From Struthio camelus (lineage: Eukaryota; Chordata; Aves; Struthioniformes; Struthionidae), in NCBI RefSeq assembly GCF_040807025.1, contig NC_090944.1, positions 115,872,738 through 115,936,737 on the forward strand: a stretch of 64,000 nt of DNA, in the 5' to 3' direction. Position 1 is the first letter of the stretch. Each line of letters starts with the position of its first letter. The notes beneath the pieces are model-generated. The model searched no databases. It was not told the DNA's origin and saw only the letters and a program-made list of their open reading frames with translations. A program made the translations under genes and the position numbers. Below are positions 27,526-38,599 of the stretch, in pieces.

Positions 27526-28518
27526 AAAATACATTCACGCCCATTTCACTTCCTTTTTCAGGGTTCCATGACAGAAAACAGGTTGGCTGTGTGGCTGTTA
27601 AAGCTAATATTTAAGCTTCTGCCTCATTAAGTTCTCTGCTGCACTTTTCTTACAAAGCTGCACAACATAGTGCATCCTGTTGAGACACTTACACTTTTCT
27701 TGTTCCAAAGACGCAAGTGTAATACATCCATGAAAGCACTATGAATGACATTTTCTGGAAATAAATCTTCTATTTTTCCACCTAACCAATCCAGCTAAGG
27801 TAGCAACAACACAAGCTTTCCCTATACTCTCCCTCTGACACAGCCTTTCTCTAACCTAATGGAACCAGAGCTAGGCATGAGGGCTTATCCAGCTATCCAA
27901 CTGGTCACCACAATACCAACACACCTCAGAAAGCAAAGGCTATATATGCTTGTCAAACAGCTACGTATTTTATTTACTAATGCCATCATAAGTATAATAA
28001 CAACAAAAAAACTGCATTCCAGTTTCAGCTGCTTGAGAAATCCAGTCCCACCTTACATATGAAAAGCCAAATATTGTAATAGCTACACCAGAGTAAATTA
28101 ATGCATTACTAAATCAGGAGAGAAAAGTGTATAAAATTCATTTGAGAATAGGATTTACTTAGATGTATTTCAGAAAAACTTATTGCTGATAAACTTCTGT
28201 GCCTTTCTTCAGTCCTCACTAACATGCATTTACAAAAGAAAAGATTCAGAAAGGCTGTTCTCTGATACTGCCTTTATTCAGTGATTTACATTTAAATCCA
28301 AGAGAAAATTAAATTCATTTTGATGTTACAATTTTAGTCTGTTGAAATGTTGTCAGTAAAACAACTTGCAAAATGCAGACTATTTGCCGATCCTTCCTAA
28401 AAACATATTTCTTAATATATTGTTGATTCGTCTTTTCAATATATTGTTTGCTTGTAAACATGCTAGTTTTGCTAGATAATAAATATGAGGGAAGGCTCAG
28501 CTAAGCAGCAAAATATTT

Positions 28519-28542
28519 AGGAACTGGATTTAGCCAGTTCCT
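28519..28542. repeat. short perfect inverted repeat in USH2A intron 2
   Basis: AGGAACTGG and CCAGTTCCT (9 bp each) flank the 6-nt loop ATTTAG. The hairpin sits directly beside a homeodomain-type dyad GGATAATCC at 28,558-28,566. Confidence 0.75.
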
Positions 28543-28557
28543 GGATAAACAATAATT

Positions 28558-28566
28558 GGATAATCC
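28558..28566. promoter_or_regulatory. USH2A: candidate OTX/CRX-type homeodomain dyad
   Basis: GGATAATCC is two overlapping TAATCC half-sites in inverted orientation, the recognition sequence of K50 homeodomain factors such as OTX2 and CRX. It lies in the second intron of a photoreceptor gene, with nearby FOX-like (TGTAAACA, ATAAACA) and SOX-like (ACAAT) words. Only the motif is seen. Enhancer function is inference. Confidence 0.3.
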
Positions 28567-31500
28567 GTTTTTTGTTTATTTTACTTATCTAAAAAAAACA
28601 TCCCCACTTTTTCTTTTTATCCTCATAGGTGTCATGACTTTAAGAAAGGAAGTGACCTTGATGTACATCACTTTGGAAACAACAAATGTGAATTATGACC
28701 TAATATTGGAAGAGAAAAAGCAAGAACAGTAGAAAACAGAGAGGAAGAAAGAATTTTAAAAAATGATGCTAACAGATGTGAAACAGGCATAAGCATTACT
28801 TCTGACTAGGAGTACTAGAAACCACTGTTCTTTGTGAAGTTTTCAACTTCTGGTATCCTGCTACACCACAGAGGCAATCCCTGACTGCAATTCACGAAGG
28901 TGGGGTAAAAAGGAGAACAAGCAAACCAAACAAATCCACTTCTTAACTTTCAAAAATTAAAATATTCTGCAGAGTCTAATGTGGATGCACTGCTGATCCC
29001 ACACATTAACTGGGAACCATGACTTTTTAGTGAACTGCCCTGTTTAGGGAGAGTAGGCTTTCATGGTAGTGGCAAAAATAATTTTACTTAATCTAATCAT
29101 GCAATAAATTGAGTATAGAGCAATGCAGTACAGATATGACACAGCAAATTCATGCGATATAAGAAATGAAATTCAGGCAACTGGTAATTATGCAAATATG
29201 GAATAAAAAAGTAAACACATAAGAAATAACAGGTATTTAAAAACTAAGATAAACGTCATCTCAAAAAAAGGCTAATAGGGAATTAATCTATTTGGAGGAA
29301 AAATCTTATGCAACTTAAATGGCTTCAGCAAGTAAATTTCAAGTATAGGTTGGAACACCCACAAATGGGAATATTGGCATGAACAGAAGTTTAAAAAATC
29401 AGATGCATGATATCTTAAAGCAATTCCCCCCCTTCAGTCTAATCAGCAGCATATAGTATCTGAATTTATATAAAGTAAATAAAATTAAAATAATACATCT
29501 AGTGCCTGCTTCACAATCAGGCCATTCCATCTGACCCTTTTATGCATAGGAAGCCCCAGCTCATTTCATTCTCACTTCCAATACTTTCTGGTCATCTAAC
29601 TTCCAGCTAGCCCAATTCATGCTAAACTGGTATAAGCTGCCTGTAATGATTACTCATAGAGGCTAAACTTCTACTCATGTTCTTATCCTAGTCTATTTCC
29701 AGTAGTTACCTGGTACTTCCTACATTATACTAAATTCTATGCATAGGTTTACTGAAAGCATGCTGATTAACTGATGAGCGTGCAGCATGACAGGAAACAT
29801 GGGGAAAGAACAATTCAGGGAGAAGAGCTTTGCTCACTTACTGCACTTCTGCCTAAAGGGAAATAAATTTAAAGACTGAACTTACAAATGTGTATTCTCA
29901 CTATTCCCTTGCTTTTCTTCAGGACTTCCCAACGTAACAACTTAAAAGTAGACCGATAAATATTTATACTGTACATCTTAGAACAACACTGGAGCTCCAA
30001 AATAAATAAACCCTAATATGACTCGACTTCCTTTTCTATGAAAGCGTATTCTTTCCCAGCTTCACATAAGAAATCTTAATATATGGAAGCGATGAAGAAA
30101 ATCAGAGGACTTAGCAAATGAAGTATCTTGTTAAATTTTCAACTATGCTACTTGTAAAACAAGCAGCAGGTTCTGGCCCATCTTCCTCACGTTGTCAGAT
30201 TGCGGCACAAAGACTTTGTTCAAACGGGTCCAAGTTCAGCAAAGTCCCTCTGCTGTGATATGCGGTTCAAAAGGTGTCTCTCGCAAATGACTTCAAGCAA
30301 AATACAGGAAACCATCACAGACTTTAAAATATATCTTACTGCTTCTACCAACCTGAAGGACTCACTAAACCAATACAATAAAAGAAAAATATATAATTAT
30401 CTTAACATGCTGTTAGGCCATTTCTCTTTTGTAGGATGCCTTCTGAATCAAGTTTCACTTGCTATTTGCGAGGCACTGAGCGGCTGACTAGCTTTCTGTA
30501 GATATCTCCACACCATCTGTGGCTATACTGCCAAAAACACCTTGAATCTCTGGATGAACTAACTATGCAATATGGTGTGCAATACACCTACTTACAGTAC
30601 ACCAGGCTCCTCCGCATGCTCCTGATGATGCAACAAACTTTTTTCCCAAGTTCTTTCTGCTTAGTTTAATCAGCGGTTATCTGTCAACTAACATGTACTC
30701 ATACATACTGATCCCCTCTTGTCAGATTCTCAGCTTTTCTGTCTTCTAATCAAGAGTACTAGGTACCCATAACTCTTTTTTCTGTTCTGTTGTAGCTCAG
30801 TAACTTCCCCAAAACTGGTATCCTGTATTCCTTCTGTGAAGAAAGAAAAATTTACATGGACAGTGGAACACTGGACAGCAGAATAAAAAATCTGGACAAA
30901 AGCGTATCATCGGGTCCTCTGGACAGATTGCTGTCCAACTTCAGTATTTCAGGACTGGGCTGTACCACTGTCATTTCTACACGTTGAGTAGCAGCAATCT
31001 CTCACACAGCAGGAAAAGGAAGTGATCTACAAAAATTAAATAAAACATCCAGATTTTAAAGTGATCTATAAAACCCAGTGAACAAGAATATGTACACTGT
31101 GTGCATAATAACACAGTAATAACAGGATGATAATGTTTTACGCAATTCCATGGGAAATCAGACCTCAGCAGGTCTCACTCAACATATCATTGCAATAGCT
31201 TGCCTGGAAATTAGCAGGACTTTTCTGCTTCAAGTTAGACATACGCTCTGTTAACAGTAATCTGATACGCATCCACGCACACAAACTCATGATGGAAGAC
31301 AACCCCAGGAACGGACTCTCTGATGTTCAACATTCAAACATTATATAGAAAATGCTGTCTGTAAAATACACTAGGCTCCAGAAACTCCCTCACACATACC
31401 TTCAGCTGAGCTGATTTAACTTAAGCTCAAACTAAAGTCACTTTTGCCAGGTAGATCTCACATTTATTCTCCCTCAATGACCACAACAATTTCAATAGTG

Positions 31501-32169
31501 TAAAGATTATAGCTAGATTGATTTTTTTTAAATGCAATTATTCATGCATTTGGCAGATTATAATTTTACACGCTCCTATTATTTCTAGTGATTTTCACCC
31601 ACCTAGACAGAAAGTTAGTATTTCAGAGTAGCATGCAAAACAGGTATCAAGAATGATACACAGAGTACATCTTTATTTTCATTCTCAGACTAAGTTAAGA
31701 GCACATGTACAAAAATATTTGTGATGTATGTTCTGAAGGAATGTACTATACTTTGTGTGTGCTTCACTTTAAAGAGGATCTGTATAACCAGGGGAAGGAA
31801 GAGGAGGCAGCTGTGCAATTTTATGATAGAGGAATTAAACTTTTGTGCAGGATCTGTCACATTTTTTCTGAAAACAGGCTTTTCATTAGTCGGGCACAGT
31901 CGAGCTGAAAGGCCACTTACAACAAAGTCATATTTGCTAAATACGTGACATGTAGACAACCAAGGGAGGAAGCATGCTTAGTTATGTCTATTTGGTGAAA
32001 TATTTGTGTGAAATTGCACAAACACTTTGAATAATGGAGAATTTTCTTGCAGTATGAGCGTGTGTGCTCTAATTTGCCAACATTCCACAGATCTTCCAGA
32101 AAAACTAAGAAGATTGCCCCTTTATAGCATGAAAATATTCATCTTGGGAGATTTGGGGATTTTGTGTAC

Positions 32170-32191
32170 TTTTTTTTTTTTTTTTTTTTTT
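32170..32191. repeat. T22 homopolymer
   Basis: Uninterrupted run of 22 T in USH2A intron 2, about 400 bp below the exon 2 donor. It reads as poly-A on the transcribed strand, with no recognisable retroelement attached. Confidence 0.9.
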
Positions 32192-32586
32192 AAAGGAGTA
32201 AACTCATGTTAGGGGTTCCTAAAATTTTAAATCACTTTTCCATCATGCAAACAGCAACAGCATAAATCCTTGACATGTTTTTCCAGCGGCTTTTAGAAGC
32301 AAAAATATGAATTAGAACACAAATTTAGGTTGTAAAGGATAGACATGCATGTCGTGGATGAACAGTTCCACTGAAAGTAAAGGGACTATCATCTGCGTCA
32401 GCACTACAGAAACTGATCCTACTTGTACGGACACTTGTGAAGACCCCAACCTAAATACAGCTTTAAAACGTCATAGTTTCTCACTGTACCTTTTTAAAAT
32501 TTTAAATAGCTTGCTAATAATGACTGACTACAACGATCAATTTTTCTAAGAGCATCAGGAAAGTAAACACCTGCAATACTACTTAC

Positions 32587-33071
32587 ATTACACCTTCTTG
32601 CTCAGGTTTCAACCATACAGTTAACGTAAATGAAACTGCAAGCCTCAGTGAACGGGGAGTAGAGAAGCAGTCCTTGCGATTACGAAAAATAAAACTTGAA
32701 GCGTTGCTGAAGGACCCTGGATGCAAGTCCCTTTTGTCTTCTGTGATACAGGTACCTAGGCCTTCTGAAAGAAGCAGCTTGTAGGAAGAAGGTGAAGACC
32801 TGTATGGACATTCCTGAATACAGAACCTCTGGGTGCAGGACATAATACTTTCAACAGCAACTGAGCTATGACAGAAAGTACTTCGGTCTGACAGCCCACA
32901 AGTGGCTTGAGTTGGCACAACTGACACATTCTTGAAAGCTCCCACATTTTCTAGCCTAGGGAAATGCCCCTGAGAGCTGACCAAAAGAAAGGAGTCATAG
33001 TAAGTTAAGATTAAGGTTTCAATAGCATGAAACAAGAAACGACACCTTAAGGAAAGAGCCCGGTAATTCAT
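32587..33071 (-). CDS. USH2A: USH2A coding exon 2 with start codon (usherin residues 1-162)
   Basis: 485 coding nt encode usherin residues 1-162 and end inside codon 162 (AT|GTAAGT, a perfect donor at 32,587/32,586). The product begins MNYRALSLRCRFLFHAIETL. Stretches recognisable from human usherin include FPRLENVGAFK, VPTQATCGL, DRSTFCHSS, CTQRFCIQ, CPYRSS, DLHP, SFTLTVWLKPEQ and GVM. Residues 1 to about 34 form a hydrophobic secretion signal. The mature part carries cysteines 58, 67, 79, 84, 88, 108 and 135 and possible N-glycosylation sites N48 and N123. It leads into the N-terminal laminin-G-like domain. The start is the Met that aligns with the human start. Exon length equals human c.1-485 as I recall it. 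The intact frame and conserved donor argue for a working gene. The upstream acceptor is not certain: 33,349 (after TTTTGCCTTAG) and 33,431 (after CCTTCCTCAG) are candidates. Confidence 0.97.
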
Positions 33072-33930
33072 GTTTACAAAAAAGCTCTTCCTGATTAAAG
33101 CATCCGTAAATAAATAATGATGTCCATGTTGGTAGCAATATCCTCAGGTGGTACGCTTTAAGAGATTATGCAGTGTTTCCATCTTCAAAACATCAATTGC
33201 AAAGATTCAGTCATAGAGGACATCTACATCTTCCGGTCAATGAAACACAGGTAGCTGACAGCTGGTATCTGCAAACCACACAAAACAGACACAGTCCATA
33301 GGAGGAAGGCACCATTTCTCACAAACAGAGCTGACGTACTGCTGGGATCCTAAGGCAAAATTCTTCCCTCGCCTTTATGTCAACAGGCCAAATCTTTATA
33401 AACTTTAGCTAGCTAAGGCCAAGAGATCGCTCTGAGGAAGGTCAATGGGACTGGGCCTGCTTGAAGTTGTACGCACCCACAGCAAAGCAGAATTTAACCC
33501 AGATCTAGTGTGGCACACAAAGTACATGCTCGGCTTTGTACTTTAAAGTAATAAAGACAGTGCACATGCACAACATGATAGTAAGCTACAGCAAGCAACT
33601 TCGGTTTCAGATGCCCTGAACGTATTTTCTAATGGTTTTAAACACAATTTACCAAACTTTGCACTGAAAATCCGCGACGCTTACCCCAGCTACCCCATCG
33701 CTACCTGCTATGCAGAGCACCCCAACAGCTGTTTTAAGGCAGAAAAAAAACACGGAGTTAGGCTCTTCCACAGCCTGCATTTCTGACAAATATTATATGT
33801 TTAAAAAAAAAAAAAAAAAGGAAAAGTGGAGAAGTTGACCCCGAGCTTCCACATAAAACGACATAATTCCCTCAAGTTTACAACGCACTTTGCAGCTTAC
33901 CCCACCACCCATCTCACGCAGGTCTTTTCA
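33072..33930 (-). other. USH2A: USH2A 5' UTR of exon 2 and probable intron 1
   Basis: Human USH2A has a noncoding first exon about 1 kb upstream of the start codon, and a similar layout fits here. Candidate minus-strand splice donors with GTAAGC lie at about 33,685-33,690 and 33,895-33,900, both in plus-strand 'gcttacccc'. Two candidate exon 2 acceptors are given under that exon. The exact 5' UTR cannot be fixed without cDNA. A poly-A tract at 33,803-33,819 and one old repeat at about 33,385-33,480 lie here. Confidence 0.5.
33385..33482 (+). repeat. ancient interspersed repeat fragment
   Basis: 'gtcaatgggactgggcctgcttgaagttgtacgcaccc...gcaaagcagaatttaaccc' resembles the sauropsid repeat block 'tcaatgggactacgcacgtgcttaaagtt...gctttgctgaatcaggg'. 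It overlaps one of the two candidate USH2A exon 2 acceptors, so that part of the 5' UTR could be repeat-derived. Confidence 0.45.
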
Positions 33931-34148
33931 GCCCTCAGCAAAGCTGCTTAAAACCACATCCCCATCTGTCCCATGTGGCTCTTTTAATAGCAAACGCCTG
34001 CGCTGACAATTCACCGGCGCGACGGGCAGGTACCTCAGTAGGGCACGAACAGCCAGCGAGCTGCGCGGCGGCGGCAGCCGATGAAGAAGTTGACGTACCG
34101 TTATTCACCGCCGCGCCCGGCGGCTCCCCGCCAGCAACGCCGACCGCG

Positions 34149-34161
34149 GTTGCCTGGCGAC
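34149..34161. promoter_or_regulatory. USH2A: RFX X-box-like motif
   Basis: GTTGCCTGGCGAC consists of GTTGCC and GGCGAC half-sites around a one-base spacer. The second half differs from a perfect GGCAAC at one position. This is close to the X-box bound by RFX factors, which typically drive cilium genes. Usherin works at the photoreceptor periciliary membrane and the hair-cell stereocilia, so the site fits the gene. Binding is inferred. Confidence 0.5.
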
Positions 34162-34398
34162 GCCGCGGCCTCCTCCGCCTCCTCCTCCCCGGCGGGCGCC
34201 GGCCCGGCCCCCCGGCGTGGGCTGCGCCCGCAGGCAGCGAGCCGCCGCCGCCCGGCTCCCAGCGCGCCCCTCCGAGGGCGGGCCCGCGCCTCCCGCGCAT
34301 ACCTAATTTTAAAGTAGCAGTACGCAATATACGGCGGGCCGCGCCTGCTGCGGGTCTGCCCCCCTCCCCCGGTTTAACTTTCACTGACGCCCTGCTGG

Positions 34399-34403
34399 AT
34401 TGG
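34399..34403 (-). promoter_or_regulatory. USH2A: candidate CCAAT box (minus strand)
   Basis: ATTGG on the plus strand reads CCAAT on the USH2A strand, in the context GCCAATCCAG. At the usual 60-100 bp spacing it would place a USH2A start near 34,300-34,340. The motif is short, so this is weak evidence alone. Confidence 0.3.
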
Positions 34404-34533
34404 CAGCGCGGCCGCGGAAAGCCCGCTCGCTGTAGGAAACCCGTAGCGCGGCCCTTGGCACCGCTTCTCTCTCTCCAGGCCGCGCCTCAACGCCGGCGGC
34501 GAAGCCCCTCGGCGCGTGGGGCGGGCTGGCCGG

Positions 34534-34584
34534 GTGACATGGCGGCAGGCGGGGTGCCCCCGTGACATGGCGGCAGGCGGGGTG
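34534..34584 (+). promoter_or_regulatory. tandem duplication carrying two YY1-type motifs
   Basis: A 23-bp identical sequence that contains CATGGCGGC occurs at 34,534-34,556 and again at 34,562-34,584, so the repeat period is 28 bp. CATGGCGGC in this orientation is the YY1-type element usually found just downstream of a transcription start, with its ATG often used as a start codon. Here the two ATGs (34,539 and 34,567) open frames of only 8 and 16 codons. The orientation points to transcription to the right, away from USH2A. Confidence 0.5.
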
Positions 34585-37500
34585 GAGCGGGGCGCCTCCG
34601 CCAAGCCCCGTCTCTGAAGGAGTTGGGAAGTGAGGAGCGCGCGGTCGGGGTCTGGCGCCCTTGGCTCTGCGCCCGATTTTCCCGGGTTTTCGGCCCAGTT
34701 TTTAGACGTGTTCCACGTGTAGGGCGAGAGAAAGAGGGAATTAATTTCTCTTTTAGGCGCTCTGAAAGTACAGAAATTGGAAGACAGATTCAAGAGCACA
34801 GAAAAAAGAGCCGAGGAAGGGTCGCAGCGCAAGTACATTTTCCTCATATACATCACCCTCTGCTGCTGTGACCAAATGCGTAACCTTATACATCAGCAAA
34901 TTGGTTGTGGTTTGCAAATTTTAACAAACCTTTAAAACACTATTCTCTTTTCTCTTCCGTGAGGTTACAGCTCAGATAGCTTTCAGCAATTTTTCAGAGG
35001 CTTTCTGTTCTTTTTGGGTTGCGCTGACCTATGAGAAGCTACGTCAAGACCTAAAGGTGTGTCGCCTAGCCAGCAAGGGATGTGCCAACATCAACCTTTT
35101 GAATACCCACTTTAAACACTAAGTACAGCCAATGTGTGTTATATCGCTTCAGAATAATGAAAAAAAGAACCATTGGCAGGACCTTCAGGCATTTTCGACA
35201 TGAATCTCGTTTGTCCATTTGGTGTGGCTGTGGAAAGCAAACACAACACAGCGAAGTTGTCATCAATGAGCTGAGCATGAGATGCACTAGGTTGATTGCA
35301 TGTATTTCTAGACAGAGTAGCTCCAATTAATACATTTCCTGAAGATGTATGAAGCACCTCTAAAATTCATCTTTGCAGTGAAAGTTGTATGAGCTACAAC
35401 CTGGTTGCCTAACAGTTTAGTTGAAATAGCCTCAAGTAACTTGTGATCTTAGCATGTTTGCACTTCAACCAACGACATACCAGTAGGATTCTTCAGTGAC
35501 AACGTGATTGCTAAGAAACCTTCCTCTGTCATAATGCTTAATGCATACTAAGAAGCCCTTCATCCCGCATCAAGCAAGATCCTAGGCTGTTCCAGGAACA
35601 TCTCTTTTTTAATATAGATCTTTTCCCTAAGGTCATAAAAGATAAATAGCAATTCTACCTAAAGTATTATCAGTCACTTTACTGTGTTCTCATGTTCTCT
35701 AGTCATTAAACTATTCTAGCTCTCCAGTCAAAATTACCTTCCCCAGAGTATTAAACTGTAAGTAACTTTGTTTACCATGGAAGGGATGGGATGGGGGAGG
35801 GACACGGCTCTGGGGCATGGTCACAACACACACTATTCCCATGAAAATATGGTAGGACCACAGGTGACCGTGATACAGCCAGCAAGATGACAGTAAGAGC
35901 GTTTGCGCATCAAAAACAAAAACAGGTCTTTAAGAGCACCGCGGAAAGAGAACAGACAGAAAACAACTTAATAATAAAATCCCAGATGTTCGTTAACCTC
36001 TCAGCACATCAAACAAAATTGAAATGATGATGAGTCATGGAGTACACGCCTAACAAAAATAGGAACTTGCTGAGTAGCCAAAGATATCTATGACTTGCAT
36101 ATACTACTTGGCATTTCTGAAATCTATTTTTGTTTTCGTCCTGACCCACCTCTTTGTGGTGACCATCAAGGCCTTTTCCAGGAATCCTTGCAGGTCAGAC
36201 AGGATGCCAAAAGGAAAGTCAGGGCACGTACACGCTGTTCATTGCGGAATGCACTTACCTGTTTTATTCTGCACATGCTTGACAGCCCCAGTACCTCCCA
36301 ACTACAGGGTAGCATCTTACACAGTCAGTGCTCAGTTTGGGAAACAGGCCCCGCTGACTCATGTTGTACCCTCTATCCCCAAGGAAAACCACCCCAGAAG
36401 AGGGTTACATAATTCATACATATGATTACACAAGTCAGTAGCACAAACCTTGCAAAACCACATTGCAGGCCACTGCGCAATTACCCAGGTCGAGAATCAC
36501 TTCATTTTTGTCAAGGACACCGTTGTTCATCTGGAATATAATGAATAAACTACCTGCAGGAGGTTAAATAGATTAGAAAGCATCCAAAGCCTTTTACAAC
36601 CAGCAACAGGTGAGCTATTTACACTGAACCACAAACAAACAATCTGAGAATGATTTTGTAGGAAATAATATGCATGCATTTCACAGGAGCGTTTGAGAGT
36701 TATTTACGTATATATGAAAACATTTATGTTATATACACACACAGATTTCTAGAATCCAAGAAAATGTGCTATTATTTTGAAATTAATTCTCATGAAGGAT
36801 TTATTATGCCTATTTCAGAGAATTAGAATTGTGGCACATAGAAAGGGATCCAATTTAAATGCTGTAGCTTTTACAGTTACAACTGTTCACCTCTTCGGAA
36901 AAGAAAGCCTTTCACTGAGCTGCTTTTAGCCACACAGATCCCATTTGAGAATCTGTCCTGCATCAGAAAATTATGACATAACCAGGAGTCTGATCCTAAT
37001 GACTCAATGACCTTGTTCATGACAAATAGTTAGGGTTATCCAAAACATTTTAGGAAAAGAAACCAACTAACTGCAAAGCCTAGTTTGTTATACAACAGCG
37101 TACCCCAACTGGAAAAGTTTGAAAAACATAGTTCTAAAGCTTCTGTGCTCTGCAGCAGGGATTCGAATTTAGCACAAGTCTTCTTTCTATAATCAAGCTA
37201 AAAGCCCAGAAAACGTCAGTTTGCGCATGCTTAGTAGAAACCAGTGGAGCATTTTGTTGGAGGAGATAAAACAGCAGGGGCTAATTAAGTTTGCATACAG
37301 GGCAAAGTTAACACTACCATTTCCAAACTTCAGTGTGCTTGACTCGGCAACTATTGCATTCTTTTAGGAGAGAAAAAAGGATAAAGATGGATAGGGAATG
37401 CATGAATACGCTTATCCAAAACTGTAATAATACGCAACTGGTCTCCACAAACAGTATGCTATTGTGCATGTATGCTTTATATTTATACAGTCCAATACCA

Positions 37501-38599
37501 ACTTACAACTTAAAATAATTCCTTAAAATTATATACAGAATTTCAGGGAATCCGTTTCTCTACCAAAAACAGCGTGGGTGTTTTGCTTCTATCACAATTC
37601 CTTTTAAATAATATTTTAATTAGATGAGCAAAGTCATGACAACTAATTTAGTCATCAATATTGCCTTGTCTTCTGTTCATAAAGCGTTCTGAAAAACTGT
37701 TAAGAATTTTGCAGTGTATCCAAAGCTTTCATTTGTATCTTACCTTTTCAAATAACTTATACCAATATTAGCTTGTATGCACGCAGCATTGACTAGTCAC
37801 GTGCTACTATTTTTGCCATTTTGTGAAGTGACCTGTGTAGACTAACCCACACAGCATGACTTTCAAAGATTAGGCTCAAGTGTACAATTCAAAATTCACT
37901 TTCAGTGAATATTCATAAAGATTTGTTTTTATGAGTGTTTTTTCTCATAGAATATTTGCAGGAAATTAACATAAAAGAGCCATTTGCATAGCCAAGTCAA
38001 TATTTATTTCAAATTTAACTGTCCAGCAAAATTATTTTTTTCCAGTATTTTGCAAGTAATAATAAAACTACAATGCAAGTACATTTTAATAGCTGGAGGG
38101 GAGTTGATCATGACAACCCAGAAATAATTAACAACTTATGTTTTAAAGGGGAGGAAATTCTGTGCAAGCCAGTGAAATAAATATTAGAGTAAAATTTTCT
38201 GAAAGCACAGGAGGAGGCGGCAAGTATTTTATAGAGCTGTTAAGAGCCTTTTAACAGCTTTAGAAGTACAGTACATCACAGCTTCTTTTAGCACCAAAAC
38301 TTTCTTTGTTACTAGAAAGGCAAAAATGAAATAGTCTTTTAGGCAACAAGTTTTACGGGTTTCTTTCACTTGAAAGAATACTGAGCTACACTGTCCACCT
38401 CCACACGGTAAGTGCAGTGAAAGGAAACCTCTGCAAGGACTTCTTTACAGACATTTCCTTTTGCATTACCACGATAGCCTGAAAAAGCTTTAATATACTG
38501 TCCAAGGATGAAGGGCCATCCTATGCACCCGAAGCACTTAGGGCTCCAGTAACTGGCCTTTTCTGTCCCCACAGCAGCCCAGCACAGTAATTCCTCGGT

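Larger units (their letters stand above)
27280..32586 (-). other. USH2A: USH2A intron 2
   Basis: About 5.3 kb lies between the GTAAGT donor of exon 2 and the AG acceptor of exon 3. I recall the human counterpart as about 3 kb. It contains the AT/T repeat at 27.49 kb, a poly-T tract at 32.17 kb and an AT-rich, homeodomain-site-bearing block near 28.4-28.6 kb. No exon-like reading frame was seen within it. Confidence 0.9.
33930..34720. promoter_or_regulatory. USH2A: CpG island, probable USH2A promoter and noncoding exon 1, possibly bidirectional
   Basis: GC content and CpG density rise sharply here against the AT-rich surroundings, with many CGCGGC, GCCGCG and GGCGGG words. It lies just upstream (in the minus-strand sense) of the USH2A start codon, where the human first exon is expected. 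It contains an X-box, a CCAAT box on the minus strand and duplicated YY1-type motifs on the plus strand. Reading frames of 149, 196 and 160 residues through it are Arg/Pro/Ala/Gly-rich, occur in several overlapping frames and on both strands, and are what a CpG island gives by chance. Confidence 0.8.

Noticed and set aside
32756..32947. 63-residue minus-strand frame within USH2A exon 2
   Set aside because: Shadow frame of the real usherin reading frame.
33935..34856. Overlapping reading frames of 149-196 residues on both strands in the first CpG island
   Set aside because: Arg/Pro/Ala/Gly-rich in all frames, no domain, stops lost because of GC content. A CpG island gives this by chance.
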